64,000 bases of DNA, taken from the NCBI GenBank assembly GCA_024036415.1, contig JAMWET010003424.1, forward strand, positions 1 to 64,000, read 5' to 3'. Made by a program: the position numbers and the translations under genes. The stretch is from Prochilodus magdalenae. Taxonomy: Eukaryota; Chordata; Actinopteri; Characiformes; Prochilodontidae. The notes beneath the pieces are model-generated. The model had not been told where the DNA came from and did no database searches. It saw only the letters and a list, made by a program, of their open reading frames with translations. The number at the start of each line of letters is the position of its first letter. The stretch's first letter is position 1. This document shows positions 1 through 12,647 of this stretch, one piece after another.

Positions 1-299
1 AAAAAATCTACATTTTCACAAAAATCTTGTGAATCTACAAAGTCACAAAAATAAAAATAAATTTTAAACAGCTATTTGTCATTTCACTTTTCCAGGTACT
101 TAATTGCCATATCCAAAATGAAAAAGCTAATAGAAGAAAAAAATATCCACGCTTCACTTTGGTTTAGTTTTTTCTTCATTAAATGCATCATGTGTACTAT
201 CATGTTGCTGCTGTCAGCTGATGGTTAATTATTAGTTTCACACTTCGCATTTCCGTTTTTTCAAGTTTACCAACATCTAAATATATGTTGTATAACAGT

Positions 300-1480
300 A
301 GGCGGGCCTAAAGCTACAGAACTGCCCTGAACACTTGTTATTAGCCAATTCAAACCAACAGCCTACAACAGGCTGAACTCGAACAGGCTGGTCATGAAGA
401 CTTTTATCTATTAGGAGTAGACTTGGAGGTAGACTCTGCTCTCAAAAGCACAAGGATTATCTTGAGTTACTTGCTGCAACAGCTGTTGATAAGGTGCTAC
501 TGAAGAAAGTGGACAGCATGCTGTATAAATGTATCTGGAAAAATAAAACAAACCTCAATAAATAAATAATTATGAACACATACCAATATGGGAGGAGTAA
601 CTTAAAAAATAAAACCCTAAATAATAATCCCTTAAATAAACTGACTTAAAAACTTACCTAAAAAAACACAAATAATCTATCATCAGTGTGGAATATTATT
701 CTGAGTTATGTTTTCTCCTGAATTGGTGACATACAGTTTTTGTTATTTTGTAACTATGATAAAAAAATCCCAATCAAATCCTTACATCTCTACCAGCAGA
801 TGCTACTGGCTTGTTCTCTTCTTTATAGTTATAAAAAACACCTTCTATACAAAAATAAACCATTATTCTTTAAAAACTGGTTCATCTCATCCTTAGTTGG
901 CCAGGTTTGTGACCCTAATGGCAGGTTACCCACTTACCAGGGTTTTTTTTACAAAAATAGAAAAGTCCTATATCTGCACTGTATTTGATGTTATTCCAGC
1001 TGGAGTGGCAGTGCTCTTAAAATCTACTACTTTAAATTTACTGGATACATTTTTGGTAATGCATGCTTTTCTACAGAGAAGCAACCAAATAACCGTATAA
1101 TTAGAGCCTTTTTCCAGAAAGATATCATTGCCATTCCTTACATAATACCATTCTGGGATGGCATTGTAAAGGATATACCATGGTGAAGGGTGTGGTCTTT
1201 GGCACTCAGGGATTTACTTTCCAGCAAAGAGTGAGAGGAGCTATGTTTAAACTAAATCATGGAATCTACCATCAAAATCTTTTCCTGATAGATACAAGCC
1301 TCAACTAATTGTTTATTCTGTAAAACTGCAACTACATTTGTTTTTTATTTGTTTATTTGCCAATATATACAAACAAACAAGTTTTGGTCTGATCTTTAGA
1401 TATTTGTTCATCTTTTGTTATGATTTCTCCTTTTGATTTATAGATGTATTTTTTTTAATATTTCAGAATATATCATATTC
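300..1480 (+). mobile_element. L1-type LINE ORF2 3' part, degenerate
   Basis: Translated pieces in order: KVDSMLYKCIWKNKTN (506), NTYQYGG, CNYDKKIPIKSLHLYQQMLL (755), YKNKPLFFKNWF (855), FDVIPAGVAVL (980), NRAFFQKDIIAIPYIIPFWD (1093), RGAMFKLNHGIY (1235) and NCLFCKTA (1307). This is the post-RT region and C-terminal zinc-knuckle of fish L1 (Swimmer-like) ORF2. Several stops and shifts; a fossil. Confidence 0.75.
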
Positions 1481-4400
1481 TTACTGGCTAAATGGTGTAT
1501 TCATGCGAATTTAGTAGGAACAAACCTTCCTTTACTGCTTTCAGGAATGAACCCGATGAGCGGCTGTCTGTACACCCGTTAAAAAATCCTAAATGTAAGA
1601 AAACGGTGCCACTAAATTCATTATTGTGGCTCAAAAGAACCAAAGAGTATTGTTTATATTCGTGTATGCTTAGGGTGACCAGCTTCATTACCCCAAAAAG
1701 GAGGGTGGGCGGTCGTGCACAGAACTAACCTATCATAACCTAACCTATATAACACATACACGATTGCTTTACTTCCCTAATTGGGTGGAAAGGATGACAC
1801 TCATAAGTCAGACGGGACCTTACCAACTGACTAGCATTTTAGAGGCTTCAGTATTTTTATTTTGTTTCCTCTGACAAATTTGTAGTTCCCTGACCGCAGC
1901 ACTGTTTTGTGTGCTGATGTGATGTTGAATGTTTTGTAATGTATGAAATTTTAAAAAAGGGGACAAAAAACGGAAACTCGATTTGGACTACGCATGCGTC
2001 TAAATCTAGCTGTGGTTTGTATATAGTTATGAGTAGAGTGTTACTATTATTACCAGGGACAAACAATCTGGCAAAACCAGGGTGGCGTTGTAAAATTCAT
2101 ATATTATAAATTAATTCGACATTCAAGACTTATTTTACATATTTCATTCATAATGTGGAAATAATTAGATGCCAACAAAACAGTAAGGCAATGTAGAAGG
2201 TAAAGGTTTCCATTTTTCACGAAATAAAACACAAAGAAAAAGAGAACTTAAAACATGCAGGAAACGAAATCGCTAATGACGTACATGTGCTGCGCATGCG
2301 TAGTCTATATTCGGGTTCAAATCGGAGAACGGCGTAAAAGCGCTTAGAGCCGGTATCACTGACAGCAGGCCAAAACTCAAAACCTCTCCATATAACTAAT
2401 ACAGAAATTGTATTAAAATGGTGTGATAGTGTACCACAGGGCTCCAATATTTTTTTTTTAGTTTTTAAGGACTGTCGTGACAAATGGAGTAAGAAGTGCA
2501 AGAAGCTGAACAACTTTTTAAAATACTATGTGTGTTTGGCTGTTTACTGTTGCTGCTCAGATCAAGCAACCTCAGTTGTTTTCCTATAACATGCCTATAA
2601 CGATTTGTGAAGCCTAATACTGTTTTTAGAAAGAAGGAAGAACTTTTATATGTACAATTTGTAACTGAATTTGGTAGACTCTCTTAATATTTAGCTACGC
2701 TAGCTAAAAGCGATATTTAGCTAGCTAGAAGCTTGTTTACAGCAATTACTGTCCCAAACTTATGCTTTCTATATCACATTTAGCATTAGAAGCTAGTGAT
2801 ACAGGCAGTAAATCAACACAATGTAATTTCTCCTGTTCCAGCTTGATGTGAACAGCTAGCTAACGTTAGCTGTACATTATGTCAGAGACAGCCTGGCTGT
2901 CCCAACACCACAAACATTAGTGCGAGAAAAAGGAAATCAGGACATCACTCCGGAACAACGAGACTAATATACAGACTAGGGGTCGTGTTTCCAGTGAGCT
3001 GTTAGAAGTGGATGATTCAAAATCTGTAACGGAACTTAAAAACGATGCTGTATCGGTCAGCTAGCTATGCTTGCCACTCGTGTTCCTAAACTGCTAATGC
3101 TAGGCTAGCTAACTAGCATCTGCTGCCATAGCGTTAGGTAAAAGTAGGGTTGCTACCTTTCAGAAATGAAAATAACGTCCACCACGGCTCCTCTGGGCCA
3201 AGACCACTACAGGCCCGACTCCTGCAGGGTGGGGTGCCCGCAGCAGTGGCATGTTATATGTTGTGCTGGTGTTTTTTAGTAATGGGGTGATCAAGGAAGC
3301 AATTAGTCATACTTAAAGCTTGAAGTGCTTTATTACCAATGAACACATCACTAGATGTAAACAAATCCTAAATGAGTCAATTTCTGTACAACATTTAAAA
3401 GTTCTTCTATCTTAATTAAAACTAGAACAGTACTAAAATCACTGGCAGATAGTTAGCTCTGTATAGCTCTATATCAGTGTTTGAGTATCGATAGTATGGA
3501 AACTATTTTCGACACATAAATAAAAAAAGACATATAGTAAGTCATAATTATGAGATACTTTATGGCTTTTATTTTTTTATTTTATTTTATTTTTTGTGGA
3601 AACGGCCTTCCATACATTATAATAACATTGTGATATAGTTTCTGCAGTAGTTAAGTTAAGGAGAGGGAATGAGTTTTAGCCCACTATGTGCACAAAGTCT
3701 ATTTTGTAGGCAGTATAGTAGTTTCAGTACCGCACACTGTTAAATAACTTATCTTGACATGTTGATGAACTTGAAAATGAAAAAACGCAAAGTGGGAATT
3801 GAGAGAAAATCACCAGAAGATGGCGCTGATGTTCATTTCCTTTTGCCTTTTTATTTTGACACTTAAAACTGAAAAAACACCTTCACACTGAAAAACGGGC
3901 AAAGCCAAAGGGAAGCATGTATTCTCTTTCTCATGGCACGACAAAGTGAAAGGACAAATACCTGTTTGTCACAAGCCACTTCATCCCACTACCTTCCCAT
4001 TTACCTGCATGAATAGGGGCGTGTCGACAGGTGGGCTAGGATGGGTGTTGCCCACCAGAAATAAGCTTTGCTGGCCTAAAGGAATTGTCTGCTCATCCAT
4101 TGAAAAAAATCACTTGTATTGTCACACAGACTGCGATTTTTCCGGATTAAGAAAAACGCACATCGAGTTGACGTCATGAAGTCACGCCGAGTCAGAAACT
4201 GACGGACTGGCACTGCAGAGCTGCCCTGTTACAGATACCTTCTGTAAAATGAAGCTGACCCATCAGAACACCATTGTCATGGTTGCAGCCCTAGCAAATG
4301 TGCATCAAGATGGCGAGAGAATCACCTCGCTTAAAACAGAGAGCAAAATCCTCATACTGCAAAAAACATGCTGACTACACACATGCAGCGGCTAAAGAAC

Positions 4401-5125
4401 ACAAGCTTGAGCAGCTGGAAGGCTGTGACTGATGATGGGTCACGTTAAAGTGACTACATATACCCGCAGCTCATGCACTCCTTTATAATGAGAGCAGCAC
4501 CAGACAGAAGCAGAGCTGGGTTCCTCCACAGACAATTCAGATACCTGCAGAATCACTCATTCAGCTCCAGCTCCTGTAAGACATGGTGATCCCTACGTTG
4601 ATGTTGTTCGTGCAGACTGGGATGTACGCAGTGTGTGCACCATTTCCTGTCTTAATTGAGTGTTAATAGTTAAGAGTAAGTTTGTTACTGGTCATTAAAC
4701 ATGCCTGTAGTCTTACTTCTATTAGAGTCATGTCTGCATGACATCTATAAACGAATCAGTGCCAGAATTAATAAGGCTGATCAAGGACTGGTCTTGTGAT
4801 TAATTCCTAAAGGCGGGAAACTGTCAGCCTATACTCCCATAGAGATTTTGGTAGTAGTTTAGCTCCCCCACGGTCATGATATGTTATATTTGGTGATCCG
4901 CTCATTTGCTTAACACCACCTTACAGCAAAATGCAGTCACCCCCTGTGACTGAATTGCACTCGGTCAGCAAAACTCGGTCAGAATGGAGAGTTCCCCATT
5001 CTACTGTCTCCATTCTAGCTTGACCCTTATCACCTCTGTCTTCTTTTTCAATTATTGATGATAGCTAGCTCTCGTTCCTTTACACATACATTCCTTTTTT
5101 ATATATGTACAGTACCTTTACACAC
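1481..5125. other. gene-free stretch, no coding signal
   Basis: Only short ORFs on both strands, none with recognisable protein sequence. It contains CTAGCTAGC/GCTAGC-rich sequence (2690-3130), two TGCGCATGCG-like sites (near 1990 and 2291) and AT-rich runs. Old repeat remnants are likely, but I could not assign them. Confidence 0.5.
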
Positions 5126-5460
5126 TCTTCACCAAAGAATAGCTACACCCAGAAGGAAGTGTGGGATTGCAGTGCTATTGGGAAGGAAGATGAAGGTTAC
5201 CAAGAACAATAAATGATGATAGATTTAAACTGATATGAGTAATATTTATTGAGCTACACACACATAGTAGTAGTTTCTTAGTATGTCGTCGGGCCGCCAT
5301 GTTTACTAGTGCAACATGCCCGATGTCTCGGCATGGAGTTGTAGAGGTTCGTAATGGTGTCCTGTGATGGTCCGTCCCATGCAACTTGAATACTCTCACA
5401 CAGTTCTTGCAGATTCGGGGTTGGGGTGGAGGTGGAGGTGGAGTGGATTGGTTTTGCAGA
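5126..5460 (-). mobile_element. Tc1-like family A copy 1
   Basis: CACCAAAGAATAGCTACACC start, TGAGCTACACACACATAG, CATGTTTACTAGTGCAACAT and a transposase C-terminal remnant on the minus strand (FKLHGTDHHRTPLRTSTTPC). Related to copies at 29926, 30815, 37805, 39020, 56270, 58964 and 59331. Confidence 0.7.
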
Positions 5461-5639
5461 GGGAATTCTAAGAAATAATTAATTGTGTGATTTTAATACT
5501 CATATTTCCATTCACCCAGAGCAGAGCTAGCATGTGCAAACTTAATCTTAAAACGTCATTTTATTTATTATCCATTTATTTTTAGTTTACTTGTTTACTT
5601 GTGCACATTCACCACCGCAGGACCTGTTTATCTGTCAGT

Positions 5640-5985
5640 CATTCATAATCATTTAGCAGATTGCCAGGTAAACAGTTAACTGCTTGAACATATAATCATA
5701 GATCATTTGGCTACTTCATCAGAGATGGTTCTGGAAGTCAGTTGGAGATGGATTAGCCACTTAATCTGAGATTGTTAGTCTTTTAATCTGAAATCATTTG
5801 GGCAGTTAATCAGAGACAGCTTGCCTGCTCATTTGGAGATCTTTCAGGCATTTAAGTTCGTTTAAGAGAAAAAAGAGTCAGTTAATCAGAGGCTGTTTGA
5901 CCAGTTAAGGGGGGGTCATTCAGGCAATTAGCTAGAGAAAGCTTGACCATCTAATCGGAGATTATTTGGGCAGATCACCTGTGTT
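5640..5985 (+). repeat. degenerate tandem repeat (about 30-bp unit)
   Basis: Variants of CAGTTAATCAGAGAC(A)GCTTG and GATTATTTGGGCAG recur eight or nine times with variable spacing (for example GCAGTTAATCAGAGACAGCT and GTCAGTTAATCAGAGGCTGT). An old array. Confidence 0.55.
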
Positions 5986-6339
5986 AGTTTATGCTTACTA
6001 GACCTAAATTAGCTGCACTCACTGGACATTTGCCTCAGTTTAGCATTCTGCATTAGTTCTTGGGGTCAGATTAGCCATGAAGCTATAAAGATGAGACTAC
6101 TACAGTCCCTCACGTTTTATTTTCTTCAGTATGAGACATATATTCTTCAGTATACACATTAGAAACTGCAAATACACATATTAATCATTTGTCTTTTTAC
6201 TTTTAGAACGAGAAGCTACTTTTACAGTGACCAATAAAGGTCACTACAAGAGCGACTCATATCTACAAGGTCACAAATGAACTCAGTGGGACTTTCTTAC
6301 AGTGAGTGATAATGTTCATTAGTCAACTATAAGAAAAAC

Positions 6340-6712
6340 GCAGAACAGTAATGGTGTGCACGGAAGGGTTGCAAGGAGAAAGCTACTGCTTTGCAAAAAA
6401 AGCATTGTTGCCTGTCTGCAGTTTGCTGATGTGGATAAACCCGAAGGCTGTTGGAAAAGTGTTTTGTGACAGGTGAGATCAAAATAGAACGTTTTGATTT
6501 ATTGATTTCGAACCTTATTCAATCTGTGAAACATGGCGGTAGCAGTATCGTGGTTTGGGCCTATTTTGTTGCATGTGGGCCAGAACATAACACAATGAAT
6601 TCTGAACTATACCAGCAAGTTCTGAAGAACAAGTTGAACTGAATCTCAAGAGAGTGTGTGTCATGCAGAAAAACCCCAAGCACCCAATTAATTCTATTAA
6701 AGAATGGTTATA
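6340..6712 (+). mobile_element. Tc1-like transposase fragment
   Basis: 6451-6642 reads VKHGGSSIVVWAYFVACGPE and TMNSELYQQVLKNKL, the middle of a Tc1 transposase. The flanking LLCKKSIVACLQFADVDKPE, split across frames, continues upstream, and KHPINSIKEWL follows. No termini are seen. Confidence 0.7.
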
Positions 6713-7762
6713 GAAGAAAAGAGTTAATGGACTTCATGCGGGGAACTCACATAGCTGAACCTGTTCCTGTGTGAAGGAATGGGCTACAGCCGTCCAAGGC
6801 AACGTACAGGAGTAATCAACGGTTGGTGTTGCAATGTGCAACCAAGGAAGTGTTGCAATCTGCGGGAGACATTCCTGGGAAACCCTTGCCCTGTGTGCCA
6901 TGTGACTGGAGGATGTTCTGTGCATATCACTGAGCTGTTAGTGTTAGCTGTTAGCCTACTGGGGGTGACCAACTGTCGTATACGATGGCTCCCTGGATCA
7001 CCACACCAGCAGTTGGGTCAGTGTGTCGCTCCACCAGGATTGAAGGGCTCACCACAATGTTTCCATACTTGAACCCAACCATCGTCAGATCCCAAACAGT
7101 GCCTACATTTTTATCTGGGTGAATTTACACATTCCATGGTGTAGATGAAACACTTTTGCTGGTTGCTGATTTCACAGCTGGATGTATATATGCATTTGGT
7201 TTAATGACAGTATTTCAGTGTTTCACATCCCAGTATCTCATGCCAATACGATTCCTCCCACTAAATGCTGGAGTCAGAATCTTTGTTTAGTCCTGTCACA
7301 TTCATAATCATTCAGAAACCAAACAGCTGTTAGTGATGTTGAAGATTCGTGAACAATGAAGCGATTCAGTCTTCACAACATCTGCCATCAGCCGCCTCTC
7401 TACTTTGTAGAGAGGGGAAGTTCCAAAAGCTCTACAGAAAGAAGAACAGTGTAAGCCAGTGTGCCTCTCATTGTTTCACACGTGCTTTTTTCTTTTTTTA
7501 AAGTTTCAAAACTTCCTGTTTTTGCACCTGACCTTAGCGGAGTGCAAGTGTCAGATACGCTGAAGAACAGGAAACCGTTTTAGAAGCCGCTACCACACGT
7601 CCTGAGAGAAAATATCTACTACGTCCTGATAAAAAGCAACACCGTTCGTCCTCTGCAGTATTTCTAGTCTAGAGCTGTTGTCTGGACTTTCTGTGGTCTG
7701 TTTCTCTGAAAGGGATTATCTAGAGAAGGTTCCTGCTGCTAGTCAGCGGTAGGGAATCACCT
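6713..7762. other. upstream region of klhl6
   Basis: No gene is recognised. The last 300 bases should include the klhl6 promoter and 5' UTR; no TATA box or CpG island is evident. 6779-7072 has a 97-codon ORF without known relatives. Confidence 0.4.
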
Positions 7763-8028
7763 ATGGGGGACTCTGTAGAGAAGAGTTCAGACAACCCCCG
7801 GCCTACGGATGGTTCTGGGGGTTGTGCTGACTTGCTGGAGACGCTAAGCCAGGGCAGACTGGAGGATGGCAGTGTGAAGTATGAGGATTCTGGACTTCCT
7901 CAGCAGCTCCAAGATGGCCTGCAGAGTCTCCGGCTGGATGGCTTCCTCACGGATGTCACACTCAACGTCCAGGGCCAGCAGTTTCCCTGCCACAGGGCCG
8001 TCCTCGCCGCTGCCAGTTTATATTTCAG
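7763..8028 (+). CDS. klhl6: klhl6 exon 1: start codon and first part of BTB domain
   Basis: Encodes residues 1-88 plus two bases of codon 89. An acidic, Ser-rich leader (residues 1-45) precedes the BTB start (about residue 53 on), with the typical LTDVTLNV strand and the [12 protein letters not shown] segment. The donor is a clean AG|GTGAGA, and the phase-2 junction joins exon 2 to read [10 protein letters not shown], the classic BTB turn. The ATG was chosen because the protein after it resembles mammalian KLHL6 from MGD onward. Mammalian KLHL6 may begin slightly further upstream; I saw no better upstream start. Confidence 0.9.
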
Positions 8029-8404
8029 GTGAGAGGAACTAATTGACTGAAAAAAGCTGCTGGGGTCTTCACACATTAGACTAGCATACAGCAAGCTCAT
8101 GAGTGGGCAATAGTATTGCTGTACTGTTATGAGATTAAATACTCAATGTATACAATACGCAGCTGCTACAGTGGATCACACTATTATTAAATCTTGGTTT
8201 TCAAAAACACTGAGAAACAAAACACAGTGATTATTTTGATAGACCACTCTGTCCTACTAGTTCAGCAAATCACCTCCTGAGTGGGCAATAACATCGCTAT
8301 ACTGTCATGAGATTAAATACTCTATGTACACAATACTCAGCAGCTAAAATGGATTACACTATTTTCATATCTTGTTTTTCAAAAACACTGAGAAACAAAA
8401 TATT

Positions 8405-8443
<39 letters not shown>

Positions 8444-11400
8444 ATTACTAGGAAGAAAGAAGAAGCTAAATCTAACATTTAAAAAAAAATTATTTATTAA
8501 AATATGATGTTACTTGTTACATAATCTTCCAGTTAAAGGTGATATACAATTTAACTGTGTTGCAGATTTAGGTGACTGTAGAATTGTAGGGAATGTATTC
8601 AGTTCATTCAGTTCATCTAGCTACGAGACTCGTACTGTTGTAATATGGGGTTTTTACCTGAGTGAGGTATCGAACCCCTAACATATGAGCCCACCTACAC
8701 TGTCTGGCCAAAAAGAAGTTGCACATTTGACTCATTTGCCTTTCGCGTTCCTTACATTACATTACACTGTAATGTGTGTTGCTTCTTAAAATCTTCTCCA
8801 GCACATGTCAAAGACTTTAATGGGGTCAAGGTCAGGCAGTCCAACTGAAATGATTCCTTATCCTCCCTGAACAACGCTTTCACAGTTTGATCCATTTCAC
8901 CCAAAATATCCATTGATAGGATATCCTGGTCATTCAGTATATTCAGGTGGTCAGCTGACTTTGCTTTACTGAGTCTAGACCTGACCAATTGGAGCAACCT
9001 TGTTCACTGGGCTTTACTAGACTGCCCATCTCACCCTTTTTTTTCCAATGTCCCAGAGTGCCAACTCCAGAGTCAAATTGGCTTCACTTACAAGTGGTTT
9101 TATATTGGCACACATCTATTAAGTCCCAATCATTCCTGTCACATTGCCCTACAATTAAAAAAATAATTTTATATATTTACTTTGACTTCCACTATTAAAC
9201 ACAGACCGTTCTACTGCTTATTGTTTACTGTTTGATTTAATATTACTATTATATATTATACTAAGTATTTAGGTGATTATAAATTATGATCAGGGAAAAT
9301 GTTTTTTTCCAATCATATTTCTTCCACAATATTGACCCATTTTCCTACCAGGTTTTAATAATGCATTAACTGTGTTATGTAATAATAATATGTAATAATG
9401 TTATTAATTTTCAGCCTCTCCTTAGCTGTTTTCTGTGCATGATACAAGCAAATAATTAGACTCTTCCAAAAATCATATTTTTCTTGTTTTTGGGATATGT
9501 CTTTCAGTATGGTTGTTTAATAAATGAGACGCTTCTCAGGGGAGCAGTTAGGGTTAAAATAATTGCTGCCAGCTAAACCATACAAACAAATGCAAATGCA
9601 GTCATTTTTAAATCAATGGCAGTTAAGTATTTGCATATTTAAATTCAAACAGCATTTTTTTGGCCAGGCAGTGTACTAACCACAGCAGGCTGTTTGTTAT
9701 TGTTTTTGTTTACAGGTTCTCTGTGATTCTTCAAATATGTTTTTATATTTTATTAATAAATTTAGTTAGTTGCTTCAGTGTTCTACTGACATTCCACTAA
9801 TACTGACTACACTATCGTATTCTCATAGATATAAAAATATCGACATCGTCATATCGGTCGCCCCTACAGCAGTGAATTAAGGCTGACATTTAGCATCTCT
9901 TATTTTCACCCATTCATTTTTAGAGCAATGTTCTGTAACGACCTGCGAGAGAAACACGAGGACTGTGTAAATATTAAAGGAATCGATGCAGAGACCATGA
10001 AGATCCTCCTGGACTACACCTACACCAGCAAAGTGCACATCACCAAGGAGAACGTTCAGAAAACTCTGGAAGCTGCTAGCCTCTTCCAGGTCAGTATTAA
10101 GTCAAGTCGAAATGTATCATTATTGGACCTTTTACAACAAACGTCATCGCAAAGCAGCTTAAAGAAAATCCAGGTCCAAGTTCCCAATGAGGAAGCCAAG
10201 GGCGACAGTGGCATGGAAAAACTCCCTCAGAGCAGGAGGACAAACCCTCAAGAGGAACCAAGACTCAAAAGAGGAACCCATCCTCCTCTTGTTCACAGCC
10301 CAAAGGCTTTATGAAAAGGATGGGATTTATGATTCTGTAGACCAATACTATACTAATATTAATTTCTGTCAGAGTAACAGCGAGTTCTATCAGAGTAACA
10401 ATGAGAACCAGTGACTGCCGTTAGGAGTCTATCGCCATGAGGAGATCAGTGTGTTGTGAGGTTCAGGAAAAAAACGATAGACTGTTTTGTGAAACTGAAG
10501 AAAAGCATGTGATTATTAAGCAAGATCTTCGGAAGAGCCAGTGCCATGCCGTCAACCCTTTCAGATAGAAACAGGTCCAGACTGTAGGCAAGCAGAGGCA
10601 CTTGTTCAGCTCAGCAGAGACAAACACAGACAGTTAGTTCTGCTAGGAGTGACTAAGGACTTTACATGGTATGAACAGATTGCATCTGAGGCCTGGCTAT
10701 TACAGCATAACCTGAAACAGCCAGAAGGTTATAAAGACATAATGGCTCCCTGAGACGTCAATGCCGCTCCGCACCACTGTCAACAAACCTAAGTGAGCGG
10801 TGGGACGACAGCACCAACATTCTCAGTTTAGCATTATACTCTCTGTAGATATACCCCCATATCTGCACCTTTCATATAGCAGGAAATCGAATTACCAAAG
10901 GTTAGACTGAACATGTAGACTCTCAGCCTGAACTAAAGATTGAGGTTGTGCCTGAGCAGCAACTTGAAGATTATTCCTAAGCTGGGGACTCTACTCTCTG
11001 ATGTAGTTTTATTAACTCTAGGTACTAATGGTGAGCCTGCACCGTGTGATTTAAGATGGCGTACTGAGTACTGAGAACAGTGCCGTTTAGCACTTTAGAT
11101 ATCAGTAGAAGATTTTTGAGCTCAAAGCAGAAGTTAACTGGCAATGGCTTTAGGGTAGATAAATGTGGGGGTTTCTAGCTGCTTCGTTGTAGACTAACTG
11201 AAGCTTGTTCACGCTTTTGCTGGAACATCCAGAAAGCAGGTCGTTAGAGTGATCCAACCTCAAGGTAATAACTTTTCACGTCTTGCAGGGAGAGTGACAG
11301 GAAGGACTGCTTGTAACACAACTTAACAAGATGTACCTGATGCAAGTCATTAAGATTAAGCATTAATGTAGGCAGTTTCTGGCAGCTTTTGAACCAACAA

Positions 11401-12563
11401 GAAGAATTCAGTCTGAGCTGAGTAGGAAATAGTTGCTTGACATCCAGCCTTTCATGTCATTTGCACAGTGCTCTATCTTATAAAGTTTATATTTAATGTG
11501 GAAATTAGTGTCATGTTTATCCAGTGGTAGCAGACATAAGGCAAATTATAATAGGTCCTAGAACAGAGCCCTGTGGAACACCACTTTAGTTTTGTATGAA
11601 CAGATGATTTGCGGTTCGCAATTACAAACTGATAGTGATCACTCAGGTAAGATCTCAACCATGAAAGAGCTTTGGACAGAGGACAGCCTGACAGAGGACA
11701 GCCTGACACTCAATTGTTGCTAATTTAAGAGATTTTGGAATGTAGCCAAGGCCAAGAGAGCTTATTATAGACAGAAGAGGCTTGGTGATTTCTGGCAAAA
11801 CCTCTTTAAATAAGAAATTGCATCTAGTATGCAGATAGATGGTTTAAGAAGATAATAATTTGAACCAGCTTTGTTAATTGAAGATTCTGCTCCTTCACAA
11901 GTAGTTACGTCATACTTAAGGTCTGGATTGGTTAACTGGGGCACTGCTCTTGTAACTGTTAACTGTGCACCTGCTCATTTCAAATGTTTATTTGCAAATG
12001 TATGGTATCTTTGCTGCTGTAGGCTTAAGTACTGGCCCTTCTACAGCTCACTATGATTCAGCTGTAGAACCTAACCTGAGGGCTCAGTGCAGGGATATTC
12101 CAAAGGAGGTCAAATATAAGTCACAGATTCGGTTAAAGGGATTTACAAGGCTGGAAGGGTTACTTTAAAAATGCATTCTGTTGCAGATCGCTGATTACGC
12201 ATGATATGAATTTGAAACTGAATCCATTTAAATGTAATCTGAATCCTTTCCATACTTTCTGTTACTTTTGGATTATATATGGAATTAAATGGATTATATG
12301 CCATAAATTCACCATCCCCTACAACAGTGTTTCTCAACGCTGGTCCTGGAGGCACGCTGCCCTTCACATATTAACACCCAACACACATGATTCAATTCAT
12401 CAGCTCATTAATAAGCTTTTTTCAGAGCTACAGGGGTCGTGTTAAAGCAGGGAGTCCACTAAACTGGGGTTGAGCAACACTGTTCTGTAGCATTAAAATT
12501 TTGCTCCTTGTCACTTTCAGACAGGGAGAATTACTTTTGACCATTTTCAGTCAAAAGGCCGTA

Positions 12564-12647
<84 letters not shown>

